This document shows, in pieces, positions 1 to 7,227 of a stretch of 8,581 bases of DNA. The position numbers and the translations under genes are program-made. Within the stretch, counting starts at the first letter, position 1. Each line of letters opens with the position of its first letter. Source of the DNA: an uncultured Mucispirillum sp. (lineage in GTDB: Bacteria; Chrysiogenota; Deferribacteres; Deferribacterales; Mucispirillaceae); contig CAMEZN010000058.1 in assembly GCA_945947845.1 (NCBI GenBank), positions 1 to 8,581 on the forward strand, given 5' to 3'. The notes beneath the pieces are model-generated. The model searched no databases. It was not told the DNA's origin and saw only the letters and a list, made by a program, of their open reading frames with translations.

Positions 1-1312
1 AGAAAGCATAAGGCGATGAATGGTCTAATGTGTCAACAGGGCCTTTTACTATGCAGGTATCTCTTTCCCAGTCCACATTGTTGCCCATTCTCCATAATAC
101 TTCATTTGTGTTTTTCACATCTACATCTTTATCAACAACTACTATCATTTTAGTAAACATCATCTGACCTGTGCCCCACACATAGTGCATTATTTTATGT
201 GCCTGCATTGGATATTTTTTATCAATAGATAAAAACATAATGTTATGAAATACTCCTTCAAGTGGCATATACATATCAACAATTTCTGGCACCTGTTTTT
301 TAAGTATAGGCAGGAATATTCTGCCAGTAGCCACTCCCATATAGCAGTCTTCCATAGGCGGCTTGCCAACTATTGTTGTAGGGTAGATTGCATCTTTCCT
401 GTGAGTAATACATGTTATATGAAATACTGGGAAATCATCAGCTAATGAATAATAACCAGTATGGTCTCCAAAAGGTCCTTCCCTGCGAAGTTCATCTGTT
501 AAGACATAGCCTTCTAAAACTATCTCACTATTTGCAGGAACTTCTAAATCAACGGTTTCACATTTAATCATTTCAACAGCCTGTTTTCTTATAAAACCAG
601 CAAAAAGCATTTCATCTATTCCGTCTGGCACAGGTGCAGTTGCAGAAAAAGTAACAACAGGGTCTGGCCCTAATGCAACAGCCACTTCTAATTTTTCAAG
701 CCCCATTCTTTTTGCTTTTCTAAAATGGTCTGCCCCGCCGTGATGAATATGCCAGTGCATACCAGTAGTTTTGCCGTCATATACCTGCATACGATACATA
801 CCGCAGTTTCTTGTGCCAGTTTCTGGGTCTTTTGTAAAAACACAAGGCATTGTAATAAACCTGCCTGCATCATGAGGCCAGCATTTTATCACCGGAAATT
901 TAAATAAATCTACATCATCGCCTTTTAATATCACTTCTTTACAAGGGCCTTTTTTCACAGTTTTAGGCAGTATATTACTAAGCTCCATAATCATTGGCAG
1001 ACTTTTTATTTTATCCATAAAATTCTGAGGTGTATTTTTATCAACAAGGTTGATAATTCTGTTACCAAGTTCATCTAAATCATCAACTTCTAATGCCATA
1101 CACATTCTTTTTATAGAGCCGAAAATATTTATAACTATATCATGGTCAGAGCCCTCTACATTTTCAAAAAGCAGTGCTTCACCATAATTTTTTGATACTC
1201 TGTCAGTTATTTCTGCTACTTCTAATATAGGGTCTACATTAGCAGAAATTCTTTTTAATTCACCTGCCTTTTCCAAAGCCTTAATAAATTCTCTTAAATC
1301 ATTATAAGCCAT
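1..1312 (-). CDS. UbiD-family prenylated-FMN decarboxylase, menaquinone (MqnL-like) subgroup; C-terminus outside window
   Basis: I translated 437 uninterrupted codons from ATG at 1310-1312 to the window edge; UbiD proteins are usually about 480-610 residues, so only the C-terminus is missing. The start MAYNDLREFIKALEKAGELK is typical of the family. The prFMN/metal-binding stretch RNCGMYRMQVYD lies at about residues 168-179, followed by TGMHWHIHHGG (183-193). The catalytic Glu/Arg region ELRREGPFGDHTGYY lies at about 274-288. Family members reversibly decarboxylate aromatic or alpha,beta-unsaturated acids using prenyl-FMN supplied by UbiX. The MYRMQV...TTGMHW wording matches, from memory, the UbiD-like proteins of the futalosine menaquinone pathway (SCO4490/MqnL type) better than E. 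coli UbiD, so a late menaquinone step is inferred. A GGTG Shine-Dalgarno sits 4-5 nt before the ATG. A TATAAT at 1361-1366 is a possible -10 box without a good -35. No ubiX is in view. Confidence 0.93.
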   Translation of the reverse strand, partial: MAYNDLREFIKALEKAGELKRISANVDPILEVAEITDRVSKNYGEALLFENVEGSDHDIVINIFGSIKRMCMALEVDDLDELGNRIINLVDKNTPQNFMDKIKSLPMIMELSNILPKTVKKGPCKEVILKGDDVDLFKFPVIKCWPHDAGRFITMPCVFTKDPETGTRNCGMYRMQVYDGKTTGMHWHIHHGGADHFRKAKRMGLEKLEVAVALGPDPVVTFSATAPVPDGIDEMLFAGFIRKQAVEMIKCETVDLEVPANSEIVLEGYVLTDELRREGPFGDHTGYYSLADDFPVFHITCITHRKDAIYPTTIVGKPPMEDCYMGVATGRIFLPILKKQVPEIVDMYMPLEGVFHNIMFLSIDKKYPMQAHKIMHYVWGTGQMMFTKMIVVVDKDVDVKNTNEVLWRMGNNVDWERDTCIVKGPVDTLDHSSPYAF

Positions 1313-1504
1313 ATTTCACCAACTAATTTATTTGTTAAATAGGATAAATAATTTTCAAAAATTATACAAGAGTTTTATATATACAGCTGTTTCAGATATG
1401 CTATGATATTTATTTAAAAAATGAAATCATTTACTATAACTTATTTATAAATATGTATTTTTTGCAATAACTTATAGCATAACTATTTTTACTGTTAATA
1501 AAAA

Positions 1505-1529
1505 AAGGGCTGATATTTTACCAGCCCTT
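1505..1529 (-). terminator. Rho-independent terminator of the mmd operon
   Basis: Read on the minus strand, AAGGGCTG and CAGCCCTT form a perfect 8-bp stem around a 9-nt loop. The 3' arm runs directly into a T tract (plus-strand A run at 1501-1506). It begins 25 nt after the mmdB stop codon and closes the operon, separating it from the UbiD-family gene downstream. Confidence 0.9.
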
Positions 1530-1553
1530 AAATGTTTTATTATATACTAAATT

Positions 1554-2687
1554 TTAACCTGCTGCATATTTTGAAATAAATACACCTGCTGCAACTGCTG
1601 AACCAATTACACCTGCAACATTTGGTGCCATAGCATGCATAATTAAAAAGTTAGATGGGTCTGCTTTTGCACCCTCTACCTGACATACTCTGGCTGCCAA
1701 TGGAACGGCAGAAACACCTGCTGCACCAATGATTGGGTTAATTTTATTTTTAGTAAATAAATTCATAAGTTTTGCAAATAATACCCCTGATGCTGTTGCT
1801 ACACAGAAAGCTGCTGCACCTAATCCAAATATTTTAAGTGATTCTGGGGTTAAGAATTTTTCTGCCTGTGTTGAAGCACCAACTGTTAAACCTAATATGA
1901 TAACTACTGTATCTATTACAACAGTCCTTGCTGTTTTTGCAAGCCTTTCTGTAACACCTGATTCTCTTAATAAGTTACCAAGGCAAAGCATACCTATTAA
2001 TATTAATGCACCCGGGTCTATCATAGAAACAATAATAAAAGTAAATATTGGGAATAATACCCTCATTCTTTTAGATACAGGTTTAGATGGCGGCATTTTA
2101 ATTTTACGTTCTTTCTGAGTAGTAAGCAGTCTAATTACAGGCGGTTGAAGCACTGGAACAAGAGCCATATAAGAATAACCTGCCAGAGTGATTACAGGCA
2201 GATAATCTTTTGCCAGTTTTGAAGCAACAAATATTGATGTAGGACCATCTGCACCACCAATAATACCTATTGCTGCTGCCTCTTTTAATGTAAAGCCTAA
2301 GAATAAACTGCCTAAAAATGTAAGAAATACACCAATTTGTGCAGCCGCTCCTAAAAGCATAAGTCTAGGTTGAGAAAGCATTGCAGAAAAATCTGTCATG
2401 GCTCCTACACCTAAAAATATAAGCGGTGGATATATACCAAGCTCTACACCTTTATATAAAAAGCCTAATACACTATTATGGTCATATAAACCCATTTCAA
2501 GCACTGGGTCTGCTGGAATATTACCAACAATTATACCAAAACCAATAGGCACAAGAAGAAGCGGTTCATATTGTTTTGCAATTGCAAGATACAGAAAAAT
2601 ACCGCCTATTATAAGCATGATTACATGCTTATATGTAAGCAGGCCGCCTAATGCTCCTGTATTTATAAAATTCATTAAAATATCCAT
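1554..2687 (-). CDS. mmdB: Na+-translocating decarboxylase beta subunit (carboxybiotin decarboxylase), MmdB/OadB family
   Basis: This 377-residue, highly hydrophobic protein is the integral-membrane sodium pump of the complex. It decarboxylates carboxybiotin delivered by the biotin carrier and exports Na+ across the cytoplasmic membrane. Family landmarks are all present: GGADGPTSIF at 144-153, whose Asp is the essential Na+/proton-binding residue in the family; YSYMALVPVLQPPVIRLLTT at 171-190; NPIIGAAGVSAVP at 317-329; and PNVAGVIGSAVAAG at 355-368 with the conserved Asn and Ser. Length fits the family (about 370-430). The start at 2685-2687 is fixed by a perfect GGAGG at 2695-2699, 7 nt upstream. 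It lies 26 nt after the biotin-carrier gene and is the last gene of the operon. The beta subunit alone cannot separate methylmalonyl-CoA, oxaloacetate and glutaconyl-CoA pumps; the substrate call comes from the alpha subunit. Confidence 0.95.
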   Translation of the reverse strand: MDILMNFINTGALGGLLTYKHVIMLIIGGIFLYLAIAKQYEPLLLVPIGFGIIVGNIPADPVLEMGLYDHNSVLGFLYKGVELGIYPPLIFLGVGAMTDFSAMLSQPRLMLLGAAAQIGVFLTFLGSLFLGFTLKEAAAIGIIGGADGPTSIFVASKLAKDYLPVITLAGYSYMALVPVLQPPVIRLLTTQKERKIKMPPSKPVSKRMRVLFPIFTFIIVSMIDPGALILIGMLCLGNLLRESGVTERLAKTARTVVIDTVVIILGLTVGASTQAEKFLTPESLKIFGLGAAAFCVATASGVLFAKLMNLFTKNKINPIIGAAGVSAVPLAARVCQVEGAKADPSNFLIMHAMAPNVAGVIGSAVAAGVFISKYAAG

Positions 2688-2713
2688 TTTTTTGCCTCCG
2701 CAATCTAAATGGT

Positions 2714-3142
2714 CTATTGAAATTCTACAAGCACTTGGCTTTCACGAACAGTATCACCTGCTGAAACATTAATTGATTTAATAGTGCCATCAACTGGTGA
2801 GTTGATAGATGTCTGCATTTTCATTGCTTCTAATATTAATAATTCCTGACCAGTTTTAACTGCATCACCAGCTTTTGCTTTAACTTCAACTATTGTGCCG
2901 CCAACTGGTGAAATAATAGTTTTACCGCCAGCATTTGCTGCTGCGGCTGCTGCTGCCCCTGCTGCTGCTCTGCTAGGTGGTGGTAATATACCATCATTAC
3001 TTTGATTTGTTGGCATTGGCTGTGATTGAACAAACCTAGAAACAGGTGGAATACCACTTAATGTGCCATAACCTTCTACTTCATCTAAAAGCTCAACTTC
3101 TACTTCGTAAGCTACACCGTGGAGAGTAATTTTCATTTTCAT
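2714..3142 (-). CDS. mmdC: Biotin carboxyl carrier subunit of the decarboxylase (MmdC/gamma)
   Basis: This 142-residue soluble protein carries the carboxyl group on biotin from the MmdA active site to the membrane pump MmdB. The C-terminal biotinyl domain (about 75-142) contains EAMKM at 105-109, so Lys108 is the predicted biotinylation site. PVGGTIVEV and PVDGTI mark the two symmetric halves of the barrel. An N-terminal stretch (MKMKITLHGVAYEVEVE) resembles the usual start of such carriers. The middle is a Pro/Gln-rich segment followed by an Ala-rich flexible linker (59-71, with a run of seven Ala). The ATG at 3140-3142 is preferred over the Met two codons later because AGGAG at 3151-3155 sits 8 nt upstream. 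It lies 33 nt after mmdD and 26 nt before mmdB, so it is cotranscribed with both. Confidence 0.95.
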   Translation of the reverse strand: MKMKITLHGVAYEVEVELLDEVEGYGTLSGIPPVSRFVQSQPMPTNQSNDGILPPPSRAAAGAAAAAAANAGGKTIISPVGGTIVEVKAKAGDAVKTGQELLILEAMKMQTSINSPVDGTIKSINVSAGDTVRESQVLVEFQ

Positions 3143-3175
3143 AATATATGCTCCTAAATATTTTTAATTTTTTAT

Positions 3176-3625
3176 TTATTTTTTACCACTATGGGAAGCC
3201 TGCAATGCACTTCTTGCCTGCATAGCCCAGTTACCGCCTTGTTTTGCCTTAGCCGGTAACACTCTAACTCTTCTAACTCTTGCTTTATTATGAGTATATG
3301 CGGCAACTGCTGCACTAATAAGAACAAGTGTTGTATTATCAATATTTTGTTCTTCTTGTGAGCTTGTGGCTGCCACTTCACCTTTATTGTCTTTTTTAGA
3401 AAACATTAAGCCTATCTTATCAAGCATTGGCTCTAATGCTTTAAAAAGATTAATAAATACAATCATAATAACAAGCACTGCAAAGACAACTACAACCCCT
3501 GTTGCAGTAACAAGCAGACCTTCACCTATTGTATCATGAAAATCTCTGCTGTTATTTACCACCTGAGTAGATGTTGTTGTATTTACATCAGCCTGTGCAA
3601 GCTGTATATTTGTATATTCAGCCAT
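3176..3625 (-). CDS. mmdD: Small membrane-anchor subunit of the decarboxylase (MmdD, OadG-like delta)
   Basis: This 149-residue protein has a Ser/Thr/Asn-rich N-terminus, one strong transmembrane helix at about 36-60 (GLLVTATGVVVVFAVLVIMI), then KALEPMLDKIG as in OadG/MmdD proteins. A charged Gln/Glu linker follows, then a second hydrophobic patch (VLISAAVAAYTH, 100-112) leading into a basic tail with RVRRVRVLP (116-124) and GNWAMQARSALQ (131-142). The subunit anchors and assembles alpha, carrier and beta subunits at the membrane. The C-terminal half (about 96-149) is longer than plain OadG and matches the MmdD type, whose C-terminus resembles the small MmdE subunit of Veillonella. This supports methylmalonyl-CoA over oxaloacetate as substrate. 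The start at 3623-3625 is supported by AGGAG 6 nt upstream. Only 9 nt separate it from the mmdA stop. Confidence 0.9.
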   Translation of the reverse strand: MAEYTNIQLAQADVNTTTSTQVVNNSRDFHDTIGEGLLVTATGVVVVFAVLVIMIVFINLFKALEPMLDKIGLMFSKKDNKGEVAATSSQEEQNIDNTTLVLISAAVAAYTHNKARVRRVRVLPAKAKQGGNWAMQARSALQASHSGKK

Positions 3626-3631
3626 AGTAAA

Positions 3632-3637
3632 CTCCTA
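3632..3637 (-). promoter_or_regulatory. mmdD ribosome-binding site merged with the mmdA stop codon
   Basis: On the minus strand the mmdA TAG stop (3635-3637) forms the first bases of TAGGAG, whose AGGAG core (3632-3636) is the Shine-Dalgarno for mmdD, 6 nt before its ATG. Ribosomes finishing mmdA therefore sit on the mmdD initiation site, which suggests translational coupling of the alpha and delta subunits. Confidence 0.8.
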
Positions 3638-5185
3638 TAATGGAATAAGACCGTGTTTTTTATATGGTCTTGTTTCACGTTTAGAAGCATACATTTCTAA
3701 TGATGCTGCTAAATAGCTTCTTGTATCTGCTGGAAGTATAACATTGTGAATATATCCTCTTTTTGCTGCAACATAAGGGTTTGCAAATAATTCTCTATAT
3801 TCTTCAAGTCTTTTTTTAGTTTCAGCAGCTTTATCTTCTGCATTTTTGATTTCTTTACCATAAAGCAGGCTTACAGCACCTTCTGCACCCATAACTGCAA
3901 TTTCTGCACCCGGCCATGCAGCAACTCTATCTGCACCCATTTCCTTAGAGCACATACCAATATATGCACCGCCGTAAGCTTTACGGATAATAACTGTAAG
4001 TTTTGGAACAGTAGCAGATGCATAAGCAAATAAAAGTTTTGCACCGTGTCTGATAATACCACCATATTCTTGGTCAACACCCGGCATAAATCCCGGAACA
4101 TCAACAAGAGTAATAAGTGGTATATTAAAAGCATTACAAAAACGAATAAAGCGGGCAGCTTTATCTGATGAGTCAATATCTAAAACACCTGCTTTAAATG
4201 CCGGCTGGTTAGCAATAATACCAACACTTCTGCCATTTAACCTGCCAAAGCCTACAATAATATTTTTAGCAAAACTTTCCTGCACTTCTAAAAAGTCTGC
4301 ATTATCAACTATTCTCCATATAATTTCATGCATATCATATGGCACTTTTGGGTCATCTGGAACAATAAAATTAAATGACTCATCTGGACCTATTACTGTA
4401 TTTCTAGATTCTTCCATAATAGGAGCTTCTTCTGAATTATTAGAAGGAAGGAATGATAAAAGTCTTCTAGCAAGTCCTAATGCTTCTGGCCCTGATTTTG
4501 CAACAAAATGAACAACACCAGAATAATGAGCCTGAGCATTTACTCCACCAAGCTGTTCCAGAGAAACTTCTTCACCAGTAACTTCTTTAATGATTTTAGG
4601 CCCTGTAATATACATTTGACCTTCTCTTTGAACTTGTATAATAAAGTCAGTTAATGCAGGAGAATAAGCAGCACCACCTGCACATGGACCTGCAATAATA
4701 CTAATCTGTGGAACAACCCCTGAAAGTAAAACATTGCGATAGAAAATGCCGCCATAACCTGATAAAGCACTAACACCTTCTTGAACCCTTGCACCGCCTG
4801 AGTCATTAATAAAAATAAATGGTGAACCAGTTTTTAATGCTGCGTCCATTAATTCCTGAGCTTTTCTAGCACCTGCTTCACCCATTGTTCCTGCATTAAC
4901 AGTAAAGTCTTGACTGGCAACAAATACTGTTCTGCCATCTACAAGCCCCATACCTGTAACCATACCGTCAGCCGGCAGGTCTTTTTTATCCATGCCAAAA
5001 TCGTTACAACGGTGTTGAACCATTAGAAAATCTTCTTGAAAAGTATCTTCATCAAGAAGCATTCCTATACGCTCTCTGGCTGTATATTTGCCCTGAGAGT
5101 GCATTTTTTCAATCTGAGCATCACCGCCCCCTTTATATAAACGGGAACGAAGCTCAACCAGCTCTTTAATTTTGTCCTTGCTCAT
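3635..5185 (-). CDS. mmdA: Methylmalonyl-CoA decarboxylase alpha subunit (carboxyltransferase, PccB-like)
   Basis: This 516-residue soluble carboxyltransferase of the crotonase-fold PccB/MmdA family moves the carboxyl group from (S)-methylmalonyl-CoA to biotin on MmdC, releasing propionyl-CoA. It spans the whole family, from MSKDKIKELVELRSRLYKGG and GKYTARERI (32-40) to a C-terminal RPYKKHGLIPL. Both acyl-CoA/biotin oxyanion regions are intact: NDSGGARVQEG (127-137) with GPCAGGAAYSPAL (166-178), and RKAYGGAYIGM (401-411). The length is close to known MmdA proteins (about 510) and shorter than glutaconyl-CoA decarboxylase alpha (about 590); oxaloacetate decarboxylase alpha has an unrelated TIM-barrel fold. 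A PccB of propionyl-CoA carboxylase is the main alternative, but the sodium-pump subunits directly downstream argue for decarboxylation. GAGG lies 5 nt before the ATG at 5183-5185. It is the first gene of the operon. Confidence 0.95.
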   Translation of the reverse strand: MSKDKIKELVELRSRLYKGGGDAQIEKMHSQGKYTARERIGMLLDEDTFQEDFLMVQHRCNDFGMDKKDLPADGMVTGMGLVDGRTVFVASQDFTVNAGTMGEAGARKAQELMDAALKTGSPFIFINDSGGARVQEGVSALSGYGGIFYRNVLLSGVVPQISIIAGPCAGGAAYSPALTDFIIQVQREGQMYITGPKIIKEVTGEEVSLEQLGGVNAQAHYSGVVHFVAKSGPEALGLARRLLSFLPSNNSEEAPIMEESRNTVIGPDESFNFIVPDDPKVPYDMHEIIWRIVDNADFLEVQESFAKNIIVGFGRLNGRSVGIIANQPAFKAGVLDIDSSDKAARFIRFCNAFNIPLITLVDVPGFMPGVDQEYGGIIRHGAKLLFAYASATVPKLTVIIRKAYGGAYIGMCSKEMGADRVAAWPGAEIAVMGAEGAVSLLYGKEIKNAEDKAAETKKRLEEYRELFANPYVAAKRGYIHNVILPADTRSYLAASLEMYASKRETRPYKKHGLIPL

Positions 5186-5225
5186 TTGAACCTCATCTTA
5201 AAAAATAATTATATAATTATATGAA

Positions 5226-5247
5226 AAAATTTCACCCATGAAATTTT
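5226..5247. promoter_or_regulatory. Perfect inverted repeat overlapping the mmd -10 box (candidate operator, or weak terminator of the helicase gene)
   Basis: AAAATTTCA (5226-5234) and TGAAATTTT (5239-5247) are exact inverted repeats around a 4-nt centre. The repeat covers the proposed -10 box and expected start point of the mmd promoter, the usual position for a repressor site. On the minus strand the 3' arm also ends in TTTTTT, so the same sequence could act as a weak AT-rich terminator for the upstream helicase gene. I cannot assign a regulator. Confidence 0.5.
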
Positions 5248-5271
5248 AAACCTATGCTCTAATAAATTCAA
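5243..5271 (-). promoter_or_regulatory. Candidate sigma-70-type promoter of the mmd operon
   Basis: On the minus strand, TTGAAT (-35, at 5266-5271) is separated by exactly 17 nt from TAAAAT (-10, at 5243-5248). This predicts a start near 5236 and a leader of about 50 nt before the mmdA ATG. Two more TATAAT-like strings lie closer to the gene (5209-5222) but have no matching -35. The surrounding sequence is very AT-rich, so chance matches are possible. Confidence 0.5.
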
Positions 5272-5422
5272 TACTTTTATTACTTTTACATATATTTTTT
5301 TAATGTAAAGAATATAATATATAAATTTTAATGCAAAAAATATACTTTTATTACATTTTCACATAAAACACAGGTAATTTTATACCTATTTTTCCCAGTT
5401 ATCAAGTATAATTATATTCTTT

Positions 5423-7006
5423 TTATTTTTTTCGCTTAACAGGCCGTCTATTTGACACTTCTTTTCTATTTTTTACTCTCTTATCTCTAAATGCACCTGC
5501 CTTTCTCCTAGAACGGCTTGATTTAAATTGTTTTAATATTTTATTTAAATCATCAGGCATAATCACAAGTTCTTCTTCTGGATTGATATAATTAAGTTTA
5601 TGTTTTGTATAGGACTCTATTTTAGGAATAAGATAAGAATCTTCTTCTGTTGCAAAAATAACAGATACACCTTTTTCCCCTGCTCTGCCTGTTCTTCCTA
5701 TCCTGTGCACATAATCTTCTGGGTCCTCTGGCAGTGAATAATTAAAAACATGTGTAATACCATCAACATGTATACCGCGGGCTGCAACATCTGTTGCACA
5801 TAATATACGAATTGTGCCGTTTCTAAGTTCTTCCAGAGTTTTAATTCTTCTTGACTGAGTAACATCACCAGATAAAAGACCGCATGAAAGACCGCATGCC
5901 TTAAACATATCTGTAAGCCTTGCAACTTCATCTCGCCTGTTGCCAAAAATTATTACTCTGCTCAACATATCCTGAGAAATAATATTATAAATAATAGCGA
6001 ACTTTTCTTTATCTGATGCAATATATGCAATCTGCTCAATATTTTCAGAAGTTATTTCTTTTGATTCTACCTCAAAACTTAAAGGGTCTTTTGTCCACTG
6101 AGAAGCAAGCCTTAAAATATCTTGATTTAATGTAGCACTAAAAAGCATTGTCTGCCTTTTTGATTTAGACGGTGCTGCACTAATAATTTTCTTCATATCA
6201 GGAATAAATCCCATATCAAGCATTCTATCTGCCTCATCAATAATAAGTATTTCAACAGCACTTAAATCAAGAACTCCTTGGTCTTTATAGTCAAGCAGTC
6301 TGCCGGGAGTTGCTACTAAAATATCAATAAACTTATTCTCAATCTGCCGTTTCTGCTTCTCATAATTTATACCGCCAAAAACTGACTGTATAGTTAATCC
6401 GCAGTATCTTCCAATATTTCTTGCATCTTTTTCTATCTGGATAACAAGCTCTCTTGTTGGTGCCATAATTAATGCCCTTGGAGTGCCTTTTTTTCTTTCA
6501 CTTAATTCATTATTCATAAGTCTTGTAAATAATGTGATTAAAAATGCAGCAGTTTTTCCTGTGCCTGTCTGAGCTTTACCTGAAACATCTTTACCTTTCA
6601 AACTTTCAGGCAGTATAAGCTGCTGAATCGGTGTGCAGTATTTATATTCACATTCATATATACCTTTCATAAGCCTTGGAGAAAGCCCTAAATCATGAAA
6701 GCGAAGCATTCCTTCTTTTTCTTCCACATGAAATTCGCTTATATCCCAGTTTCCAAAATCTGCTGTTTCTTCTTCAATATTAATATTTTTAAGTTCAGCA
6801 TTTTTACTCTGTTTATTTTTTGCTTTATTGGAAATATTTCTGCTGATTTTTCTTTTTTCTGTCTGCTTGTTTTCAACTGATACTGCCGCATTGTTTTGAG
6901 CTGGTTCTTTTTGTGCTAATTTTTTTGAAATTTCTTTGATAATTATTTGATTTTGTGCAGTCTTACTTTTTTGAATAATCTGTTTAATTCTTTCTAGTAT
7001 AGACAT
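5423..7006 (-). CDS. rhlB: DEAD-box ATP-dependent RNA helicase, RhlB-like
   Basis: The two-domain helicase core unwinds short RNA duplexes with ATP. Numbering from the ATG at 7004-7006 (527 residues): Q motif with FHDLGLSP (103-110) and CTPIQ, Walker A AQTGTGKT (145-152), PTRE (183-186), GG, TPGR (233-236), DEAD (257-260), SAT (290-292), then domain 2 with ATDVAARGIHV (404-414) and HRIGRTGRAG (434-443). All motifs are intact. The core resembles RhlB with an N-terminal extension, as in Pseudomonas. The first ~95 residues are a Lys/Gln/Asn-rich, probably disordered extension, and the last ~35 are a very basic tail (SRSRRK to RRPVKRKK), likely for RNA or degradosome contacts. An ATG at 7016-7018 would add four residues but has no Shine-Dalgarno and lies almost at the likely transcript start; the 7006 start has AAGGG 4 nt upstream. 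It appears monocistronic. Confidence 0.92.
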   Translation of the reverse strand: MSILERIKQIIQKSKTAQNQIIIKEISKKLAQKEPAQNNAAVSVENKQTEKRKISRNISNKAKNKQSKNAELKNINIEEETADFGNWDISEFHVEEKEGMLRFHDLGLSPRLMKGIYECEYKYCTPIQQLILPESLKGKDVSGKAQTGTGKTAAFLITLFTRLMNNELSERKKGTPRALIMAPTRELVIQIEKDARNIGRYCGLTIQSVFGGINYEKQKRQIENKFIDILVATPGRLLDYKDQGVLDLSAVEILIIDEADRMLDMGFIPDMKKIISAAPSKSKRQTMLFSATLNQDILRLASQWTKDPLSFEVESKEITSENIEQIAYIASDKEKFAIIYNIISQDMLSRVIIFGNRRDEVARLTDMFKACGLSCGLLSGDVTQSRRIKTLEELRNGTIRILCATDVAARGIHVDGITHVFNYSLPEDPEDYVHRIGRTGRAGEKGVSVIFATEEDSYLIPKIESYTKHKLNYINPEEELVIMPDDLNKILKQFKSSRSRRKAGAFRDKRVKNRKEVSNRRPVKRKK

Positions 7007-7029
7007 TTTACCCTTCATTATATTAAATT

Positions 7030-7059
7030 ATTTTATAAAAAACTCATAAGTTCTAGCAA
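7030..7059 (-). promoter_or_regulatory. Possible promoter of the helicase gene
   Basis: On the minus strand TTGCTA (7054-7059) is followed after 18 nt by TAAAAT (7030-7035), or after 16 nt by the overlapping TATAAA. Transcription would start near 7023, leaving a short leader that contains the AAGGG of the 7006 start. A second option farther upstream is TTCTTA (7153-7158), 17 nt, TATAAT (7130-7135). Both are only moderate matches in AT-rich DNA. Confidence 0.35.
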
Positions 7060-7190
7060 TATATAATATAAATCAGAATTTTGGTAGCGATTTTTTTATT
7101 TTTTATGAAATTTTATTTTGAATTAAAAAATTATACTTTTGTATTAATAAGTTAAGAATTAATGTAAAAACAAGGATTTTGATTTATAAA

Positions 7191-7221
7191 AAAAGCAGGT
7201 ATGAAATATATACCTGCTTTT
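7191..7221 (-). terminator. Rho-independent terminator after the GLUG-repeat gene
   Basis: A perfect 12-bp stem (AAAAGCAGGTAT at 7191-7202, ATACCTGCTTTT at 7210-7221) with a 7-nt loop is followed on the minus strand by a further T run. It starts 6 nt past the stop of the GLUG-repeat gene and isolates the helicase gene from read-through. The T-rich arms on both sides may make it work in both directions. Confidence 0.9.
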
Positions 7222-7227
7222 ATTTGA

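Noticed and set aside
1729..2118. Plus-strand open frame of 129 codons
   Set aside because: It lies entirely antisense within mmdB, whose protein has clear family motifs; the plus-strand translation has no recognisable domain or Shine-Dalgarno.
2398..2772. Plus-strand open frame of 124 codons
   Set aside because: Antisense shadow of mmdB and the end of mmdC, rich in Pro/Ile/Ser as expected from a complementary frame.
3871..4176. Minus-strand frame of 101 codons inside mmdA
   Set aside because: Same strand but different frame from mmdA, which is intact across the region with catalytic motifs.
3635..5185. Glutaconyl-CoA or oxaloacetate decarboxylase alpha subunit
   Set aside because: Length and PccB-like sequence fit MmdA; GcdA is longer, and OadA has a different fold with pyruvate-carboxylase-like motifs that are absent.
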